A stretch of 64,000 bases of DNA. It comes from Bacillus pumilus (GTDB taxonomy: Bacteria; Bacillota; Bacilli; Bacillales; Bacillaceae). The notes under the pieces are model-generated. The model ran no database searches, had not been told where the DNA came from, and saw nothing but the letters and a program-made list of their open reading frames with translations. The first letter of the stretch is position 1; each line of letters opens with the position of its first letter. Shown piece by piece: positions 38,719 through 49,244 of this stretch. The position numbers were made by a program, and so were the translations under genes. Where the stretch lies: positions 1,550,001 through 1,614,000 of the forward strand of contig NZ_CP027116.1 in NCBI RefSeq assembly GCF_003431975.1, in the 5' to 3' direction.

Positions 38719-39449
38719 AAATTGACTTCTTAACGCTTTTTCCTGAAATGTTCGAAGGTGTGCTTCACTCATCGATCTTAAAAAAGGCACAGGAGAAAGA
38801 AGCTGTCTCATTCAATGTCGTCAATTTTAGAGAGTATTCGGATCATAAGCATAAAACAGTGGATGACTATCCGTATGGCGGTGGTGCAGGTATGGTACTG
38901 AAAGCACAGCCCGTATTTGATGCGGTAGAAGATTTGACGAAGAAAGCAAAGAAGAAGCCCCGAGTCATTCTTGTCTGTCCTCAAGGGGAAAGATATACAC
39001 AAAAGAAGGCAGAGGAACTTGCAAAAGAAGAACACCTTATGTTCATTTGCGGTCATTATGAAGGCTACGATGAGCGCATCAGGGAGCATCTTGTCACAGA
39101 TGAAATCTCAATCGGGGATTTCGTTCTCACAGGCGGAGAGCTGCCAGCGATGATGATTGCAGACAGTGTGGTCAGGCTTTTGCCTCATGTGCTTGGAAAA
39201 GAAGCGTCTCACATTGAAGATTCATTTAGTACAGGTCTGCTAGAGCACCCGCACTATACAAGACCAGCCGACTATAAAGGACTAAAAGTACCGGATGTGC
39301 TCCTCTCTGGAAACCATGCCAAAATTGAAGAATGGCGGCGCAAAGAATCCTTGAAGCGAACCTATACAAGACGGCCAGATTTGATTGATTCTTGCAAAAC
39401 GTTAACAGAAGAAGAAAAAAGATGGCTTTGGCAGCTTCATAATGACTAG
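38715..39449 (+). CDS. trmD: tRNA (guanine37-N1)-methyltransferase TrmD
   Basis: SPOUT-class enzyme that methylates G37 next to the anticodon and prevents +1 frameshifts. The 244-residue protein has [13 protein letters not shown], the knot segments [12 protein letters not shown] and [17 protein letters not shown], and the C-terminal RNA-binding helices with [10 protein letters not shown]. Its ATG overlaps the rimM stop. It is followed by rplS with its own promoter. Confidence 0.97.
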   Translation: MKIDFLTLFPEMFEGVLHSSILKKAQEKEAVSFNVVNFREYSDHKHKTVDDYPYGGGAGMVLKAQPVFDAVEDLTKKAKKKPRVILVCPQGERYTQKKAEELAKEEHLMFICGHYEGYDERIREHLVTDEISIGDFVLTGGELPAMMIADSVVRLLPHVLGKEASHIEDSFSTGLLEHPHYTRPADYKGLKVPDVLLSGNHAKIEEWRRKESLKRTYTRRPDLIDSCKTLTEEEKRWLWQLHND

Positions 39450-39455
39450 ATTGTA

Positions 39456-39484
39456 TTGCACACGGCATAGAGGTATGGTATGAT
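39456..39484 (+). promoter_or_regulatory. Sigma-A promoter of rplS
   Basis: TTGCAC (39456-39461), 17 bp, then TATGAT (39479-39484). This gives a start near 39491 and a leader of about 95 nt. Confidence 0.75.
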
Positions 39485-39490
39485 ACTACT

Positions 39491-39934
<444 letters not shown>

Positions 39935-39946
39935 TGATATCAAAGG

Positions 39947-39980
39947 AAAGAGCTTGTTACCTGTAACAGGCTCTTTTTTT
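39947..39980 (+). terminator. Terminator after rplS
   Basis: A 14-bp stem with one T-G pair (39947-39960 with 39963-39976) has a very tight turn and a run of Ts. Confidence 0.85.
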
Positions 39981-40022
39981 GTACAATGTATAGAGATAAT
40001 CGATAGAAGAGAAGGTGCACAT

Positions 40023-40871
40023 ATGACGATTCAATGGTTTCCAGGCCATATGGCAAAAGCAAGACGTGAAGTCACAGAAAAATTAAAGCTCATCGACATC
40101 GTATTTGAATTAACCGATGCAAGAATTCCGATGTCCTCTAGAAACCCAATGATCGAAGAAATCCTTCAGAATAAACCGAAAATCATGCTCTTAAACAAAG
40201 CAGATAAAGCTGATCCTCGTATGACAAAGGAGTGGCAGACACACTTTGAGAACCAAGGTGTTCGGTCACTTGCCATTAATTCTGTCGATGGACAAGGGTT
40301 AAATCAAATCATCACAACTTCAAAAGAAATCTTAAAAGAAAAATTTGATCGTATGAAAGCAAAAGGGGTCAAACCGCGGGCAATTCGTGCGCTGATTATC
40401 GGCATTCCCAACGTCGGAAAATCGACCTTAATCAATCGTTTAGCGAAAAAGAACATTGCCAAAACAGGAGACAGGCCTGGTATTACCACTTCACAGCAAT
40501 GGGTGAAGGTTGGGAAAGAACTGGAGCTGCTCGATACCCCTGGAATCCTCTGGCCGAAGTTTGAAGATGAACAAGTAGGACTGAGGCTTGCGGTGACTGG
40601 AGCGATCAAGGATTCTATCATCAACCTGCAGGATGTTGCTGTGTATGCACTTCGTTTTCTTGAAGAGAACTATCCAGAGCGATTAAAAAAACGTTATGAT
40701 CTAGCGGAGATTCCTGAAGATACGGTTGAGCTGTTTGATGCCATTGGTACAAAGCGTGGCTGCCTCATGAGCGGTGGCTTTATTAATTACGACAAAACCA
40801 CTGAAATTATTATTCGGGATATTCGAACAGAAAAATTTGGTCCCCTCACTTTTGAGAAGCCTGAAAGCTAA
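40023..40871 (+). CDS. rbgA: Ribosome biogenesis GTPase RbgA (YlqF)
   Basis: Essential circularly permuted GTPase for late 50S assembly (incorporation of L16 and others). The 282-residue protein starts [17 protein letters not shown]. The G motifs are in permuted order: NKAD at 58-61 (G4), then GIPNVGKST at 127-135 (G1), then LLDTPG (G3). A C-terminal ANTAR-like helical tail contacts rRNA. The frame extends far upstream into rplS, but the ATG at 40023, after AGAAGGTGC, is the conserved start. Confidence 0.97.
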   Translation: MTIQWFPGHMAKARREVTEKLKLIDIVFELTDARIPMSSRNPMIEEILQNKPKIMLLNKADKADPRMTKEWQTHFENQGVRSLAINSVDGQGLNQIITTSKEILKEKFDRMKAKGVKPRAIRALIIGIPNVGKSTLINRLAKKNIAKTGDRPGITTSQQWVKVGKELELLDTPGILWPKFEDEQVGLRLAVTGAIKDSIINLQDVAVYALRFLEENYPERLKKRYDLAEIPEDTVELFDAIGTKRGCLMSGGFINYDKTTEIIIRDIRTEKFGPLTFEKPES

Positions 40872-40905
40872 AAGACACGCAGCTCATGCGGGTCTTTATT
40901 TTTTG
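40872..40905 (+). terminator. Terminator between rbgA and rnhB
   Basis: A 10-bp stem with one A-G mismatch (40872-40881 with 40887-40896) encloses a 5-nt loop, followed by TATTTTTT. Confidence 0.7.
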
Positions 40906-40946
40906 CTAGAAACTGCCGATATAAAGAAGGAGGCTGCGAAAAGCTG

Positions 40947-41711
40947 ATGTTCACAGTGAAAGAAATAAAAGAACTCATAGAAAAACATTCACACGACGAG
41001 TCGTATATTTGTGAGCTTGTAAAAGATGATACGAGAAAAAGCGTCCAAAAACTGATAGAAAAGTGGCACAAAGAGAGAGAAAAGCAGCAGCAACTTCGTG
41101 AAGCTTGGAATGAAATGCTGCATTTTGAAAACAAGGTAAAGGCGCAAGGGTACTCATGTATTGCTGGCATAGATGAAGCAGGACGAGGACCTCTGGCAGG
41201 CCCCGTTGTCGCAGCAGCTGTCATATTAAAGGAAGACACAGTCCTGCTCGGTTTAAACGACTCAAAGCAATTATCTGAGAAAAAAAGATTGGCTTATTAT
41301 GACCTGATTCAAAAAGAAGCACTTGATATCGGAATTGGCATTGTTGATGCGGCTACGATTGACGAAATCAATATATACGAAGCATCAAGGCTGGCGATGG
41401 TGAGAGCTGTGGAGCAGTTAACTCATACACCTGATTATCTACTCATAGATGCCATGACGCTCCCGCTTCCTATTCACCAGGAGAATATCATTAAAGGAGA
41501 TGCAAAAAGTGCATCCATCGCAGCAGGTGCATGTATTGCAAAGGTGACAAGGGATCAGATGATGGAAGAGTACGGGCGTAAGTATCCTGAGTATCAATTT
41601 GAAAAGCATAAAGGCTACGGAACGAAAGAGCACCTAGCTGCCATTCAAACTCATGGTCCTGTTCCAATCCATCGATTATCGTTTGCACCAGTGAAATCCG
41701 TTAAATCATAA
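40947..41711 (+). CDS. rnhB: Ribonuclease HII
   Basis: Cleaves RNA in RNA-DNA hybrids and starts ribonucleotide excision repair. The 254-residue protein has an N-terminal Bacillus-type extension (about 1-70) and then the type 2 RNase H fold with catalytic Asp76 and Glu77 in AGIDEAGRGPLAGP, the LLIDAMTLPL aspartate, and GDAKSASIAAGACIAKVTRD. AAGGAGG lies 13 bases before the ATG, rather long, so an upstream CTG start cannot be fully excluded. It begins the rnhB-ylqG-ylqH cluster. Confidence 0.95.
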   Translation: MFTVKEIKELIEKHSHDESYICELVKDDTRKSVQKLIEKWHKEREKQQQLREAWNEMLHFENKVKAQGYSCIAGIDEAGRGPLAGPVVAAAVILKEDTVLLGLNDSKQLSEKKRLAYYDLIQKEALDIGIGIVDAATIDEINIYEASRLAMVRAVEQLTHTPDYLLIDAMTLPLPIHQENIIKGDAKSASIAAGACIAKVTRDQMMEEYGRKYPEYQFEKHKGYGTKEHLAAIQTHGPVPIHRLSFAPVKSVKS

Positions 41712-41738
41712 ATTTTTGACCTAAGGAGGCTGCCTGTG

Positions 41739-43475
41739 ATGACAAGAGTGGAGGACATACATACAGCACTAAATAGCCGGTTAAGTGCGGCAGAATCTGT
41801 TCCATTAAACGCCGAAGGAAAGGAAAATGTCCATCGGCTGATTCTTGGTAAAGTACTGAAAATGCTTGGAGACGATACAGCCCTTGTGCAAATAGGCTCA
41901 ACAAAAATAAAAGCACAGCTAGCGGCTCAGCTTAAAGCAGACGCATTTTATTGGTTCCAATTTGAACAAGAGGGTGGAGGCAGCCTCAATAAATTAAGAC
42001 CCGTACAACAATTTGATCAAGACCCTAAGACATTAAAGGATGCAGCTGCCAAACTATTAGAAGGTCTCTCACTTAAAAGCGGACTTGAAAACATCCTAAC
42101 GGCTACAGCTTTTTTAAAAGAAAAATCTGTTATCAACGAAGCCGAGTTAAAAACAGCAGTGAAATGGATCGAACAGTTTCAAGGAGCTGATGTGAAAAAA
42201 GGGCTTCAAGCACTTTTGTTTGCTTTAAAGAAAGACTTACCGATCCAGCAAGGGGTGCTTCAAGCCATTTTAGCCGTGAAATCATCCTCTGCCCTTCATC
42301 AAGATATGACGGCGCTGCTAGAACGATTAACACAGCTGCCGAAGCACTCAGACGCCACACAGGCCCTTACACAAGCCGTCAGATCCGTCATAGATGCTGA
42401 GACAACCGTCCATGCGGAAAAGCTCTTATCGGTCCTTCTAGCAGCGAGGGAAGGAGGGACGAAGCAAGAAGGCAGTATATCTGGAACCTCGCAGCCCACT
42501 CTGCCTGAGTCAAAAGGAAACAGCCAAGCTCCAATTCTTCAGGAGCGTCAGGCGGCACAAGTTCTTCAGTCTAACGTGCAGCAATCCACAAGTCCAAAAG
42601 AACTGCAAATCCCGCTTCAGCAAATCGAACGAATACTCACAAATTTGACGAAGCAAGGCGCAGATGGGCAGCAGGAGCCCAACTTAAAACAGCTCACGTC
42701 CTTGTTGCAAAGGTTTCAGCAGGCAGGATCTCAGCCTGACGCAAAAGCATCCGTGCTTCAAAAAGAATTTCCTTTTCTGTCAAAAACAGAGGCGAAAGCA
42801 TTGGATCAGGTGATGCAGCAAACTGAACCAACATTGAGCAATAAAACCGATGTGCTCGATTTACTCATGACGATGAAAAAGGCCATAGGTGTACGTGATG
42901 AGATCGGTATGATGAAACTGCTTGAAAAGGGCAGTCAGGATGTAAAAAGTCAGGAGTTACACCAATTAAAGCTTGTCTTGAATGATGCGAGGCAGGCCGA
43001 TTTACCAGAGCCCGTCAAAAAAGAAGTGGATCAATTGTTTCATCGATTGAACGGGCAGTTATTTGTGCAGCAGGAGAATCAAACCGTCAGTCAAATGATG
43101 GTCTCTTATCCTCTCTTTTCCAAACATAGTGTGCAAGATTTAACCTTTATTCTAAAAGGACATAAGAAGAAAGATGGCTCTATTGACATTTCTCAGTGTC
43201 GTCTTATGTTTTATTTAAACATGGAAAACCTCGAAGAAACATTAATCGACTGTACGATTCAGCAAAAGGTCATGTCAATTACAGTTGAAACAGGTCATGA
43301 ACTTCAAGGAACCATTAATCCAATGATTCCAGCTGTTCGAGAGAATTTAAATGCCCTAGGATACAGTTTAACGGGAATTACAGCAAAGAAGAGACAAGAG
43401 CCTGTAGATCCGTCTCACTTTTTAGATGAACATTTTCATAAAATCAGCGAGAAAGGGCTGGACTTACGAGTATGA
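41739..43475 (+). CDS. ylqG: YlqG, FliK-like hypothetical protein
   Basis: No enzymatic domain is recognisable. The 578-residue protein has an N-terminal globular part (about 1-150), a long Gln/Lys/Ala-rich low-complexity middle (about 150-400, many LLQRFQ or VLQ helices) and a C-terminal segment from about 460. That segment reads RLMFYLNMENLEETLIDCTI followed by IPAVRENLNALGYSLTGI. The LNxENL core and downstream helix resemble the hook-length-control domain of FliK (LNPENLGFITIQL here at 61752-63074). It is followed by an FlhB-C-like gene, supporting that reading. ATG at 41739 is 9 bases from AAGGAGG; an adjacent GTG at 41736 is the alternative. Function unknown. Confidence 0.8.
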   Translation: MTRVEDIHTALNSRLSAAESVPLNAEGKENVHRLILGKVLKMLGDDTALVQIGSTKIKAQLAAQLKADAFYWFQFEQEGGGSLNKLRPVQQFDQDPKTLKDAAAKLLEGLSLKSGLENILTATAFLKEKSVINEAELKTAVKWIEQFQGADVKKGLQALLFALKKDLPIQQGVLQAILAVKSSSALHQDMTALLERLTQLPKHSDATQALTQAVRSVIDAETTVHAEKLLSVLLAAREGGTKQEGSISGTSQPTLPESKGNSQAPILQERQAAQVLQSNVQQSTSPKELQIPLQQIERILTNLTKQGADGQQEPNLKQLTSLLQRFQQAGSQPDAKASVLQKEFPFLSKTEAKALDQVMQQTEPTLSNKTDVLDLLMTMKKAIGVRDEIGMMKLLEKGSQDVKSQELHQLKLVLNDARQADLPEPVKKEVDQLFHRLNGQLFVQQENQTVSQMMVSYPLFSKHSVQDLTFILKGHKKKDGSIDISQCRLMFYLNMENLEETLIDCTIQQKVMSITVETGHELQGTINPMIPAVRENLNALGYSLTGITAKKRQEPVDPSHFLDEHFHKISEKGLDLRV

Positions 43476-43747
43476 AGGATTCAAAACCGCTTAGAAGAGC
43501 GGTCGCTCTACATTACGATGAAGAAAAACAAAAGGCGCCAAAAGTCGTTGCAACAGGGAGCGGCTATGTGGCGGATCATATTATTGAAGAAGCAAAAAAA
43601 TCGGGGGTCCCTATTCAAGAAGACCGTAATTTAGTCGAACTCATGCGCCACTTAACGCTTGATGAGGAGATCCCTGAAGCGTTATACGATACTGTAGCAG
43701 AAATATTTTCGTTTATCTATAGATTAGATCAAAAAATGAAAAAATAA
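43472..43747 (+). CDS. ylqH: YlqH, FlhB C-terminal-domain-like protein
   Basis: The 91-residue product resembles only the cytoplasmic C-terminal domain of the flagellar export switch protein FlhB: AVALHYDEEKQKAPKVVATG, IIEEAKKSGVPIQEDRNLVELM and PEALYDTVAEIFSFIYRLDQK. The self-cleaving NPTH of FlhB is missing; the protein starts MKDSKPLRRAVAL, right where the second cleavage fragment of FlhB would begin, and there are no membrane helices. Its ATG overlaps the ylqG stop (ATGA), so the two are co-translated. The family is known as FlhB-related, but its role is unclear. Confidence 0.88.
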   Translation: MKDSKPLRRAVALHYDEEKQKAPKVVATGSGYVADHIIEEAKKSGVPIQEDRNLVELMRHLTLDEEIPEALYDTVAEIFSFIYRLDQKMKK

Positions 43748-43762
43748 GGCAAAAAAAGTGAT

Positions 43763-43790
43763 TTGACTGAAAAATTTATATTTTTAATAA
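43763..43790 (+). promoter_or_regulatory. Candidate sigma-A promoter upstream of sucCD
   Basis: TTGACT (43763-43768), 16 bp, TAATAA (43785-43790). A second possible -10, TATAAT at 43886-43891, lies nearer the gene but has only a weak TTTAAA at 19 bp. Either could drive sucCD. Confidence 0.4.
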
Positions 43791-43867
43791 AATAAAAGTT
43801 TGAATGTTTAGAAGGATTTTGCGATTTTACATAGAACCCTAGACATTCTCTTTTTTATTCTTTAAAA

Positions 43868-43881
43868 TGAAAGCGCAGTCT
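43868..43881 (+). promoter_or_regulatory. cre-like element before sucC
   Basis: TGAAAGCGCAGTCT matches the CcpA cre consensus TGWAARCGNTWNCA at about 11 of 14 positions, with a perfect left half. It lies just upstream of the TATAAT at 43886. Carbon catabolite control of TCA-cycle genes would fit, but the right half is poor. Confidence 0.3.
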
Positions 43882-43923
43882 ATTTTATAATTTTTGGTTC
43901 TACATATGTTGGGAGGATGGGAA

Positions 43924-45084
43924 ATGAATATCCATGAGTACCAAGGAAAAGAAATCCTAAGAAAATATGGGGTTTCAGTTCCAAATGGTAAAGTAGCATT
44001 TACACCTGATGAAGCAGTGAAAGCATCAGAAGAGCTAGGAAGCTCTGTGTATGTCGTAAAAGCACAAATTCATGCAGGCGGCCGTGGTAAAGCAGGTGGG
44101 GTAAAAATTGCAAAAACGAAAGATGAAGTGAAAGGGTTTGCAGAGGAATTGCTCGGCAAGACACTTGTCACACATCAAACTGGTCCTGAGGGGCGCGAAA
44201 TAAAACGCTTACTTATTGAAGAAGGCTGCGATATCCAAAAAGAGTACTATGTTGGACTTGTTTTGGACAGAGCAACATCAAGAATTGTGTTGATGGCTTC
44301 TGAAGAAGGCGGTACTGAAATTGAAGAAGTAGCTGAAAAAACGCCGGAAAAAATCGTCAAAGTGGTCATCGACCCAGCGATTGGCTTGCAAGGCTATCAA
44401 GCAAGAGAAGTAGCGTTTAAAATTAATATTCCAACAAAATTAGTTGGCCAAGCTGTTAAGTTTATGACAAGTCTTTACAATGCGTTCATTGAAAAAGATT
44501 GTTCAATTGCTGAGATTAATCCTCTTGTTGTAACAGGCGATGGAAAAGTCATGGCACTTGATGCAAAATTAAACTTTGACAGCAATGCCTTATATAGACA
44601 AAAAGATATATTAGAATACCGTGACCTTGATGAAGAGGATCCAAAAGAAATTGAAGCATCTAAATATGATCTAAGCTACATTTCTCTAGATGGAAATATT
44701 GGCTGTATGGTCAATGGTGCAGGTCTTGCGATGTCTACAATGGATATCATCAAGCATTACGGCGGTGACCCTGCAAACTTCCTTGATGTTGGCGGCGGTG
44801 CAACAGCTGAAAAAGTAACGGAAGCATTCAAAATCATCTTATCTGATCAAAATGTAAAAGGGATTTTCGTGAACATTTTTGGCGGCATTATGAAATGTGA
44901 TGTCATTGCAGAAGGTGTCGTTGAAGCGACAAAACAAGTCGGCTTAACATTACCGCTCGTTGTACGTCTTGAAGGAACAAACGTTGAATTAGGGAAGAAA
45001 ATCCTGAGTGATTCAGGCTTAAATATCACTTCTGCTGAGTCTATGGCTGACGGAGCAGAAAAGATTGTATCTTTAGTCAAGTAG
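43924..45084 (+). CDS. sucC: Succinyl-CoA synthetase, beta subunit
   Basis: ADP- or GDP-forming TCA-cycle enzyme making succinate and nucleoside triphosphate. The 386-residue protein begins [11 protein letters not shown] and has the ATP-grasp fold ([18 protein letters not shown]), [19 protein letters not shown] (metal-binding), [11 protein letters not shown] and [15 protein letters not shown] at 43924 follows GTTGGGAGGATGG; the frame extends 30 bases upstream without a site. It is transcribed with sucD, 22 bases downstream. Confidence 0.97.
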   Translation: MNIHEYQGKEILRKYGVSVPNGKVAFTPDEAVKASEELGSSVYVVKAQIHAGGRGKAGGVKIAKTKDEVKGFAEELLGKTLVTHQTGPEGREIKRLLIEEGCDIQKEYYVGLVLDRATSRIVLMASEEGGTEIEEVAEKTPEKIVKVVIDPAIGLQGYQAREVAFKINIPTKLVGQAVKFMTSLYNAFIEKDCSIAEINPLVVTGDGKVMALDAKLNFDSNALYRQKDILEYRDLDEEDPKEIEASKYDLSYISLDGNIGCMVNGAGLAMSTMDIIKHYGGDPANFLDVGGGATAEKVTEAFKIILSDQNVKGIFVNIFGGIMKCDVIAEGVVEATKQVGLTLPLVVRLEGTNVELGKKILSDSGLNITSAESMADGAEKIVSLVK

Positions 45085-45106
45085 AGCAGAAAGGCAGGGA
45101 ACCTAA

Positions 45107-46009
45107 ATGAGTGTATTTATTAATAAAAATACGAGAGTAATTGTTCAGGGGATTACCGGTTCAACCGCATTGTTCCATACAAAACAAATGATTGAGTACG
45201 GAACAAATATTGTTGGCGGAGTCACTCCTGGAAAAGGTGGAACTGAAGTAGAAGGAGTTCCTGTATTTAATACTGTATCTGAAGCTGTTCAAACAACTGG
45301 CGCAAATGCTTCTGTTATCTATGTACCAGCACCATTTGCAGCAGATGCCATTTTAGAGGCTGTCGATGCAGAAGTTGATCTAGTCATTTGTATCACAGAG
45401 CACATTCCAGTGCTTGACATGGTCAAAGTGAAACGGTATATGGAAGGGAAAAAGACAAGACTTGTTGGCCCTAACTGCCCAGGTGTTATTACACCTGAAG
45501 AATGTAAGATTGGGATTATGCCCGGCTACATTCATAAAAAAGGTCATGTGGGTGTTGTTTCTCGTTCTGGAACGCTTACATATGAAGCGGTACATCAGCT
45601 CTCAGAAGCTGGCGTTGGTCAATCGACTGCTGTAGGAATCGGCGGAGATCCTGTAAATGGGACGAACTTTATTGATGTGTTAAAAGCATTCAATGAAGAC
45701 CCTGATACACATGCTGTCATTATGATCGGTGAAATCGGTGGTACAGCTGAAGAAGAAGCAGCTGAATGGGTAAAAGCAAATATGACAAAGCCAGTTGTTG
45801 GCTTTATTGGCGGTAAAACAGCACCTCCTGGAAAACGCATGGGACATGCTGGTGCCATCATTTCTGGTGGTAAAGGAACAGCTGATGAAAAAGTAAAAAC
45901 AATGCGTGAATGTGGAATTGAAGTGGCAGAGACACCATCTGTCATGGGAGAAACATTAATTAAAGTGTTAAAAGAGAAAAATCTCTTCGAAGCTTGTAAA
46001 ACGCATTAA
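45107..46009 (+). CDS. sucD: Succinyl-CoA synthetase, alpha subunit
   Basis: CoA-binding subunit with the phospho-histidine. The 300-residue protein has the CoA-binding Rossmann domain ([25 protein letters not shown]), [10 protein letters not shown], and His247 in [11 protein letters not shown], the residue phosphorylated during catalysis. The ribosome site AAGGCAGGG is moderate. A strong terminator follows. Confidence 0.97.
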   Translation: MSVFINKNTRVIVQGITGSTALFHTKQMIEYGTNIVGGVTPGKGGTEVEGVPVFNTVSEAVQTTGANASVIYVPAPFAADAILEAVDAEVDLVICITEHIPVLDMVKVKRYMEGKKTRLVGPNCPGVITPEECKIGIMPGYIHKKGHVGVVSRSGTLTYEAVHQLSEAGVGQSTAVGIGGDPVNGTNFIDVLKAFNEDPDTHAVIMIGEIGGTAEEEAAEWVKANMTKPVVGFIGGKTAPPGKRMGHAGAIISGGKGTADEKVKTMRECGIEVAETPSVMGETLIKVLKEKNLFEACKTH

Positions 46010-46015
46010 TGACAC

Positions 46016-46050
46016 AAGAAGACTTGTTCTTTGACAAGTCTTCTTCTTTC
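46016..46050 (+). terminator. Terminator after sucD
   Basis: A perfect 12-bp stem (46016-46027 AAGAAGACTTGT with 46034-46045) encloses a 6-nt loop and is followed by a T-rich tail. Confidence 0.85.
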
Positions 46051-46072
46051 TATCTTAAACTGGAGGAATGGT

Positions 46073-46975
46073 ATGTACAACGTGTCCGAAAGAATGATTT
46101 TTCACCGCTTAAAAGGCCTCATCTCACCCTCTTTGTTAACAAAATGGTGGAAAGTCGATCCTAAGCTATATATAAATGAAGAAACACATCATTTCAAACA
46201 GGATCGATCATTACAAAAGATCGACTTTACCCGCTTAAAACAAGCCGAAAAAAATGAATTCCCCATTTTTCAACACATCGTTCAAGCCTATTTAAAGCAA
46301 AACATTCATATGATTCCCATCACATCACCCTTATATCCCAGCATACTAAAACATATTTATGATCCTCCCCCTGTGTTATTCCTAAAAGGAAACGTATCAT
46401 ATTTAAATGAAGAAAAAAGTTTAGGTGTAGTAGGCACACGAGTTCCATCATCTTATGGAGAAGCATGTGTGAAGAAAATTGTTGGTGAGCTTGTACAGGA
46501 AGATTGGATGATTGTGAGTGGCTTAGCAAAAGGAATTGATGGACTTGCACATAAAGAGTGCATAAGACATAAAGGGAAAACCATCGGTATTATAGCAGGC
46601 GGCTTTCAGCACTTATACCCAAAGGAACATGTGCAAATGGCTGAATACATGGGCGAGCATCATTTGCTTTTATCCGAGCATCCGCCTTATGTCAAACCAG
46701 AAAAATGGCATTTTCCAATGAGAAATCGTTTAATTAGTGCTCTGACAAGAGGAACCATTGTGATACAGTGCAAAGAAAAGAGCGGTTCGCTCATTACAGC
46801 CTATCAAGCACTTGAGCAAGGAAAAGAGGTATTTGCGGTTGCCGGTTCTATCTTTGATTCTAATTCCACAGGTCCAGCTAGACTTATCCAGCAGGGAGCG
46901 AAGCTTGTTCATTCAACGAAGGATATTTTAGAGGAATTCTCCTTCCATAGTGTTCAATATACTGAACCCTTATAA
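46073..46975 (+). CDS. dprA: DNA-processing protein DprA (Smf)
   Basis: Binds incoming single-stranded DNA during transformation and loads RecA. The 300-residue protein has a short N-terminal region (RLKGLISPSLLTKWW) and the Rossmann-like DprA core with GTRVPSSYGE, IVSGLAKGIDGLAHK, GIIAGGFQHLYP, PMRNRLISAL and KSGSLITAYQALEQG. A C-terminal winged helix is essentially absent, as in other Bacillus DprA. ATG at 46073 follows TGGAGGA; the frame is open 42 bases further into the sucD terminator. It implies this strain retains the competence gene. Confidence 0.94.
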   Translation: MYNVSERMIFHRLKGLISPSLLTKWWKVDPKLYINEETHHFKQDRSLQKIDFTRLKQAEKNEFPIFQHIVQAYLKQNIHMIPITSPLYPSILKHIYDPPPVLFLKGNVSYLNEEKSLGVVGTRVPSSYGEACVKKIVGELVQEDWMIVSGLAKGIDGLAHKECIRHKGKTIGIIAGGFQHLYPKEHVQMAEYMGEHHLLLSEHPPYVKPEKWHFPMRNRLISALTRGTIVIQCKEKSGSLITAYQALEQGKEVFAVAGSIFDSNSTGPARLIQQGAKLVHSTKDILEEFSFHSVQYTEPL

Positions 46976-46984
46976 AAATATCGT

Positions 46985-47013
46985 TTGACAAAAGACACAG
47001 GAATATTTAATAA
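46985..47013 (+). promoter_or_regulatory. Distal sigma-A promoter of topA
   Basis: A perfect TTGACA (46985-46990), 17 bp, TAATAA (47008-47013). It starts immediately after the dprA stop. Confidence 0.5.
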
Positions 47014-47028
47014 TAGTGAGGATTTAAG

Positions 47029-47056
47029 TTTACACTTTGTTTTTCGTGTTTATAAT
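47029..47056 (+). promoter_or_regulatory. Proximal sigma-A promoter of topA
   Basis: TTTACA (47029-47034), 16 bp, perfect TATAAT (47051-47056), leaving a leader of about 105 nt before the topA ATG. Confidence 0.7.
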
Positions 47057-47168
47057 GATGTTCATCATAAAGAATTTTTAACGATTGCCTGTTAGATAGG
47101 TGCAATTAACATAAATATGAATTGTGAAATGTATAAAGAGAGAACACCTCTTAAGGGGGATTTTGAGT

Positions 47169-49244
47169 ATGGCTGATTATTTAGTCATCGTTGAGTCGCC
47201 AGCCAAGGCGAAAACGATTGAGCGTTATTTAGGTAAAAAGTATAAAGTAAAGGCTTCAATGGGACACGTAAGGGATTTACCGAAAAGTCAGCTTGGTGTT
47301 GACACTGAGCATGATTTCGAACCGAGATATATTACGATTCGCGGGAAAGGCCCCGTTTTAAAGGAATTAAAAACAGCGGCGAAAAAAGCAAAGAAAGTCT
47401 ATCTCGCAGCTGACCCCGATAGAGAGGGAGAAGCGATTGCTTGGCATTTAGCGCATAGTCTTGACCTTGACCTCTCTTCTGACTGCCGTGTTGTCTTTAA
47501 TGAGATTACAAAAGATGCGATTAAAGATTCCTTTAAGCATCCACGTATGATCAACATGGATTTAGTTGATGCACAGCAGGCGAGACGGATTTTAGATCGT
47601 CTTGTTGGGTATAAGATCAGTCCGATTTTATGGAAGAAAGTTAAAAAGGGATTAAGTGCTGGCCGTGTGCAATCTGTTGCACTACGACTAATTATTGATC
47701 GCGAAAATGAAATTAATGAGTTTAAACCAGAAGAATACTGGACAATTGACGGTACATTCCTAAAAGGCAAAGAAAGCTTCGAAGCAAGTTTCTTTGGCGT
47801 CAATGGGAAAAAGCATCCACTGAAAACAAAAGAAGATGTAAAAGAAATCCTTTCGAAACTAAAAGGGACCAAATTCTCTGTAGAGAAAGTGACGAAAAAA
47901 GAGCGTAAACGTAATCCAGCTGTTCCGTTTACAACATCTACTTTACAGCAGGAGGCTGCCAGAAAATTAAACTTCCGTGCGAAAAAGACGATGATGATTG
48001 CACAGCAATTATATGAAGGAATTGATCTTGGTAAAGAAGGTACAGTCGGACTCATTACATATATGAGAACAGACTCAACACGTATTTCCAATACGGCGAT
48101 TGAAGAAGTATCTGCTTTCATTGATCAGACGTACGGTAAGAATTTCTTGAATACAACAAAACGAACCGCCAAAAAGAATGATAATGCACAAGATGCTCAC
48201 GAAGCCATCAGACCGACTTCTACATTAAGAAAACCAGCAGATGTCAAACATGTCCTAAGCCGTGATCAGCTTCGTCTGTATAAATTGATTTGGGAACGAT
48301 TTGTGGCAAGCCAAATGGCACCGGCTGTTCTTGATACAATGAGTGTAGACCTTGACAATAACGGACTTACATTCCGTGCTAACGGAAGTAAAGTGAAATT
48401 CCCTGGATTCATGAAGGTATATGTGGAGGGGAAAGACGACCAGCTAGAAGAAAAGGACAAAATGCTGCCTGATCTGAAAGAAGGCGATACGGTTCTTTCA
48501 AAAGATATCGAACCTGAACAGCACTTCACGCAGCCGCCCCCACGCTACACTGAGGCAAGACTTGTTAAAACACTTGAAGAGCTAGGAATCGGTCGACCGT
48601 CTACGTATGCACCAACGTTAGATACGATTCAAAAGCGCGGCTATGTCTCACTTGATAACAAACGGTTTATTCCAACAGAACTTGGAGAAATTGTTCTGAG
48701 CTTGATCATTGAATTCTTCCCTGAAATCATTAACGTGGAATTCACAGCGAAAATGGAAAAAGAACTTGATAGCGTTGAAGAAGGTACGATTGAGTGGGTG
48801 CGCATTATCGACAGCTTCTATCAAGACTTTGCAAAACGCGTAGAAAAAGCAGAAGCAGAGATGCAAGAAGTTGAGATTGAACCTGAATACGCCGGGGTTG
48901 ACTGTGAAGAGTGCGGACATCCAATGGTGTACAAAATGGGTAGATACGGTAAGTTCATGGCATGTTCTAACTTCCCTGACTGCCGTAACACAAAACCAAT
49001 TGTGAAAGACATCGGTGTGAAATGCCCGACTTGTCACGAAGGAAACATCGTTGAACGAAAATCTAAAAAACGCCGCATTTTTTATGGCTGTGATCGTTTT
49101 CCAGAGTGTGAATTCGTTTCTTGGGACAAACCAATTGAAAGAAAGTGTCCAAAATGCGAAAATATGCTTGTAGAGAAAAAGCTGAAAAAAGGCATGCAGG
49201 TTCAATGTGTGAGCTGTGATTATAAAGAGGAACCACAAAAATAG
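47169..49244 (+). CDS. topA: DNA topoisomerase I
   Basis: Type IA topoisomerase that relaxes negative supercoils. The 691-residue length equals that of B. subtilis TopA. It has the Toprim domain ([33 protein letters not shown]), the catalytic Tyr298 in [22 protein letters not shown], and three C-terminal four-cysteine zinc ribbons beginning with CEECGHP (Cys579), CPTCHEG and CPKCENM. ATG at 47169 follows TAAGGGGGATTTTGAG; an in-frame ATG 45 bases upstream lacks a site. Confidence 0.97.
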   Translation: MADYLVIVESPAKAKTIERYLGKKYKVKASMGHVRDLPKSQLGVDTEHDFEPRYITIRGKGPVLKELKTAAKKAKKVYLAADPDREGEAIAWHLAHSLDLDLSSDCRVVFNEITKDAIKDSFKHPRMINMDLVDAQQARRILDRLVGYKISPILWKKVKKGLSAGRVQSVALRLIIDRENEINEFKPEEYWTIDGTFLKGKESFEASFFGVNGKKHPLKTKEDVKEILSKLKGTKFSVEKVTKKERKRNPAVPFTTSTLQQEAARKLNFRAKKTMMIAQQLYEGIDLGKEGTVGLITYMRTDSTRISNTAIEEVSAFIDQTYGKNFLNTTKRTAKKNDNAQDAHEAIRPTSTLRKPADVKHVLSRDQLRLYKLIWERFVASQMAPAVLDTMSVDLDNNGLTFRANGSKVKFPGFMKVYVEGKDDQLEEKDKMLPDLKEGDTVLSKDIEPEQHFTQPPPRYTEARLVKTLEELGIGRPSTYAPTLDTIQKRGYVSLDNKRFIPTELGEIVLSLIIEFFPEIINVEFTAKMEKELDSVEEGTIEWVRIIDSFYQDFAKRVEKAEAEMQEVEIEPEYAGVDCEECGHPMVYKMGRYGKFMACSNFPDCRNTKPIVKDIGVKCPTCHEGNIVERKSKKRRIFYGCDRFPECEFVSWDKPIERKCPKCENMLVEKKLKKGMQVQCVSCDYKEEPQK

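Noticed and set aside
47399..48121. 240-codon open frame on the minus strand inside topA
   Set aside because: It lies wholly antisense to the catalytic core of topA, with no initiation signals and no recognisable protein family.
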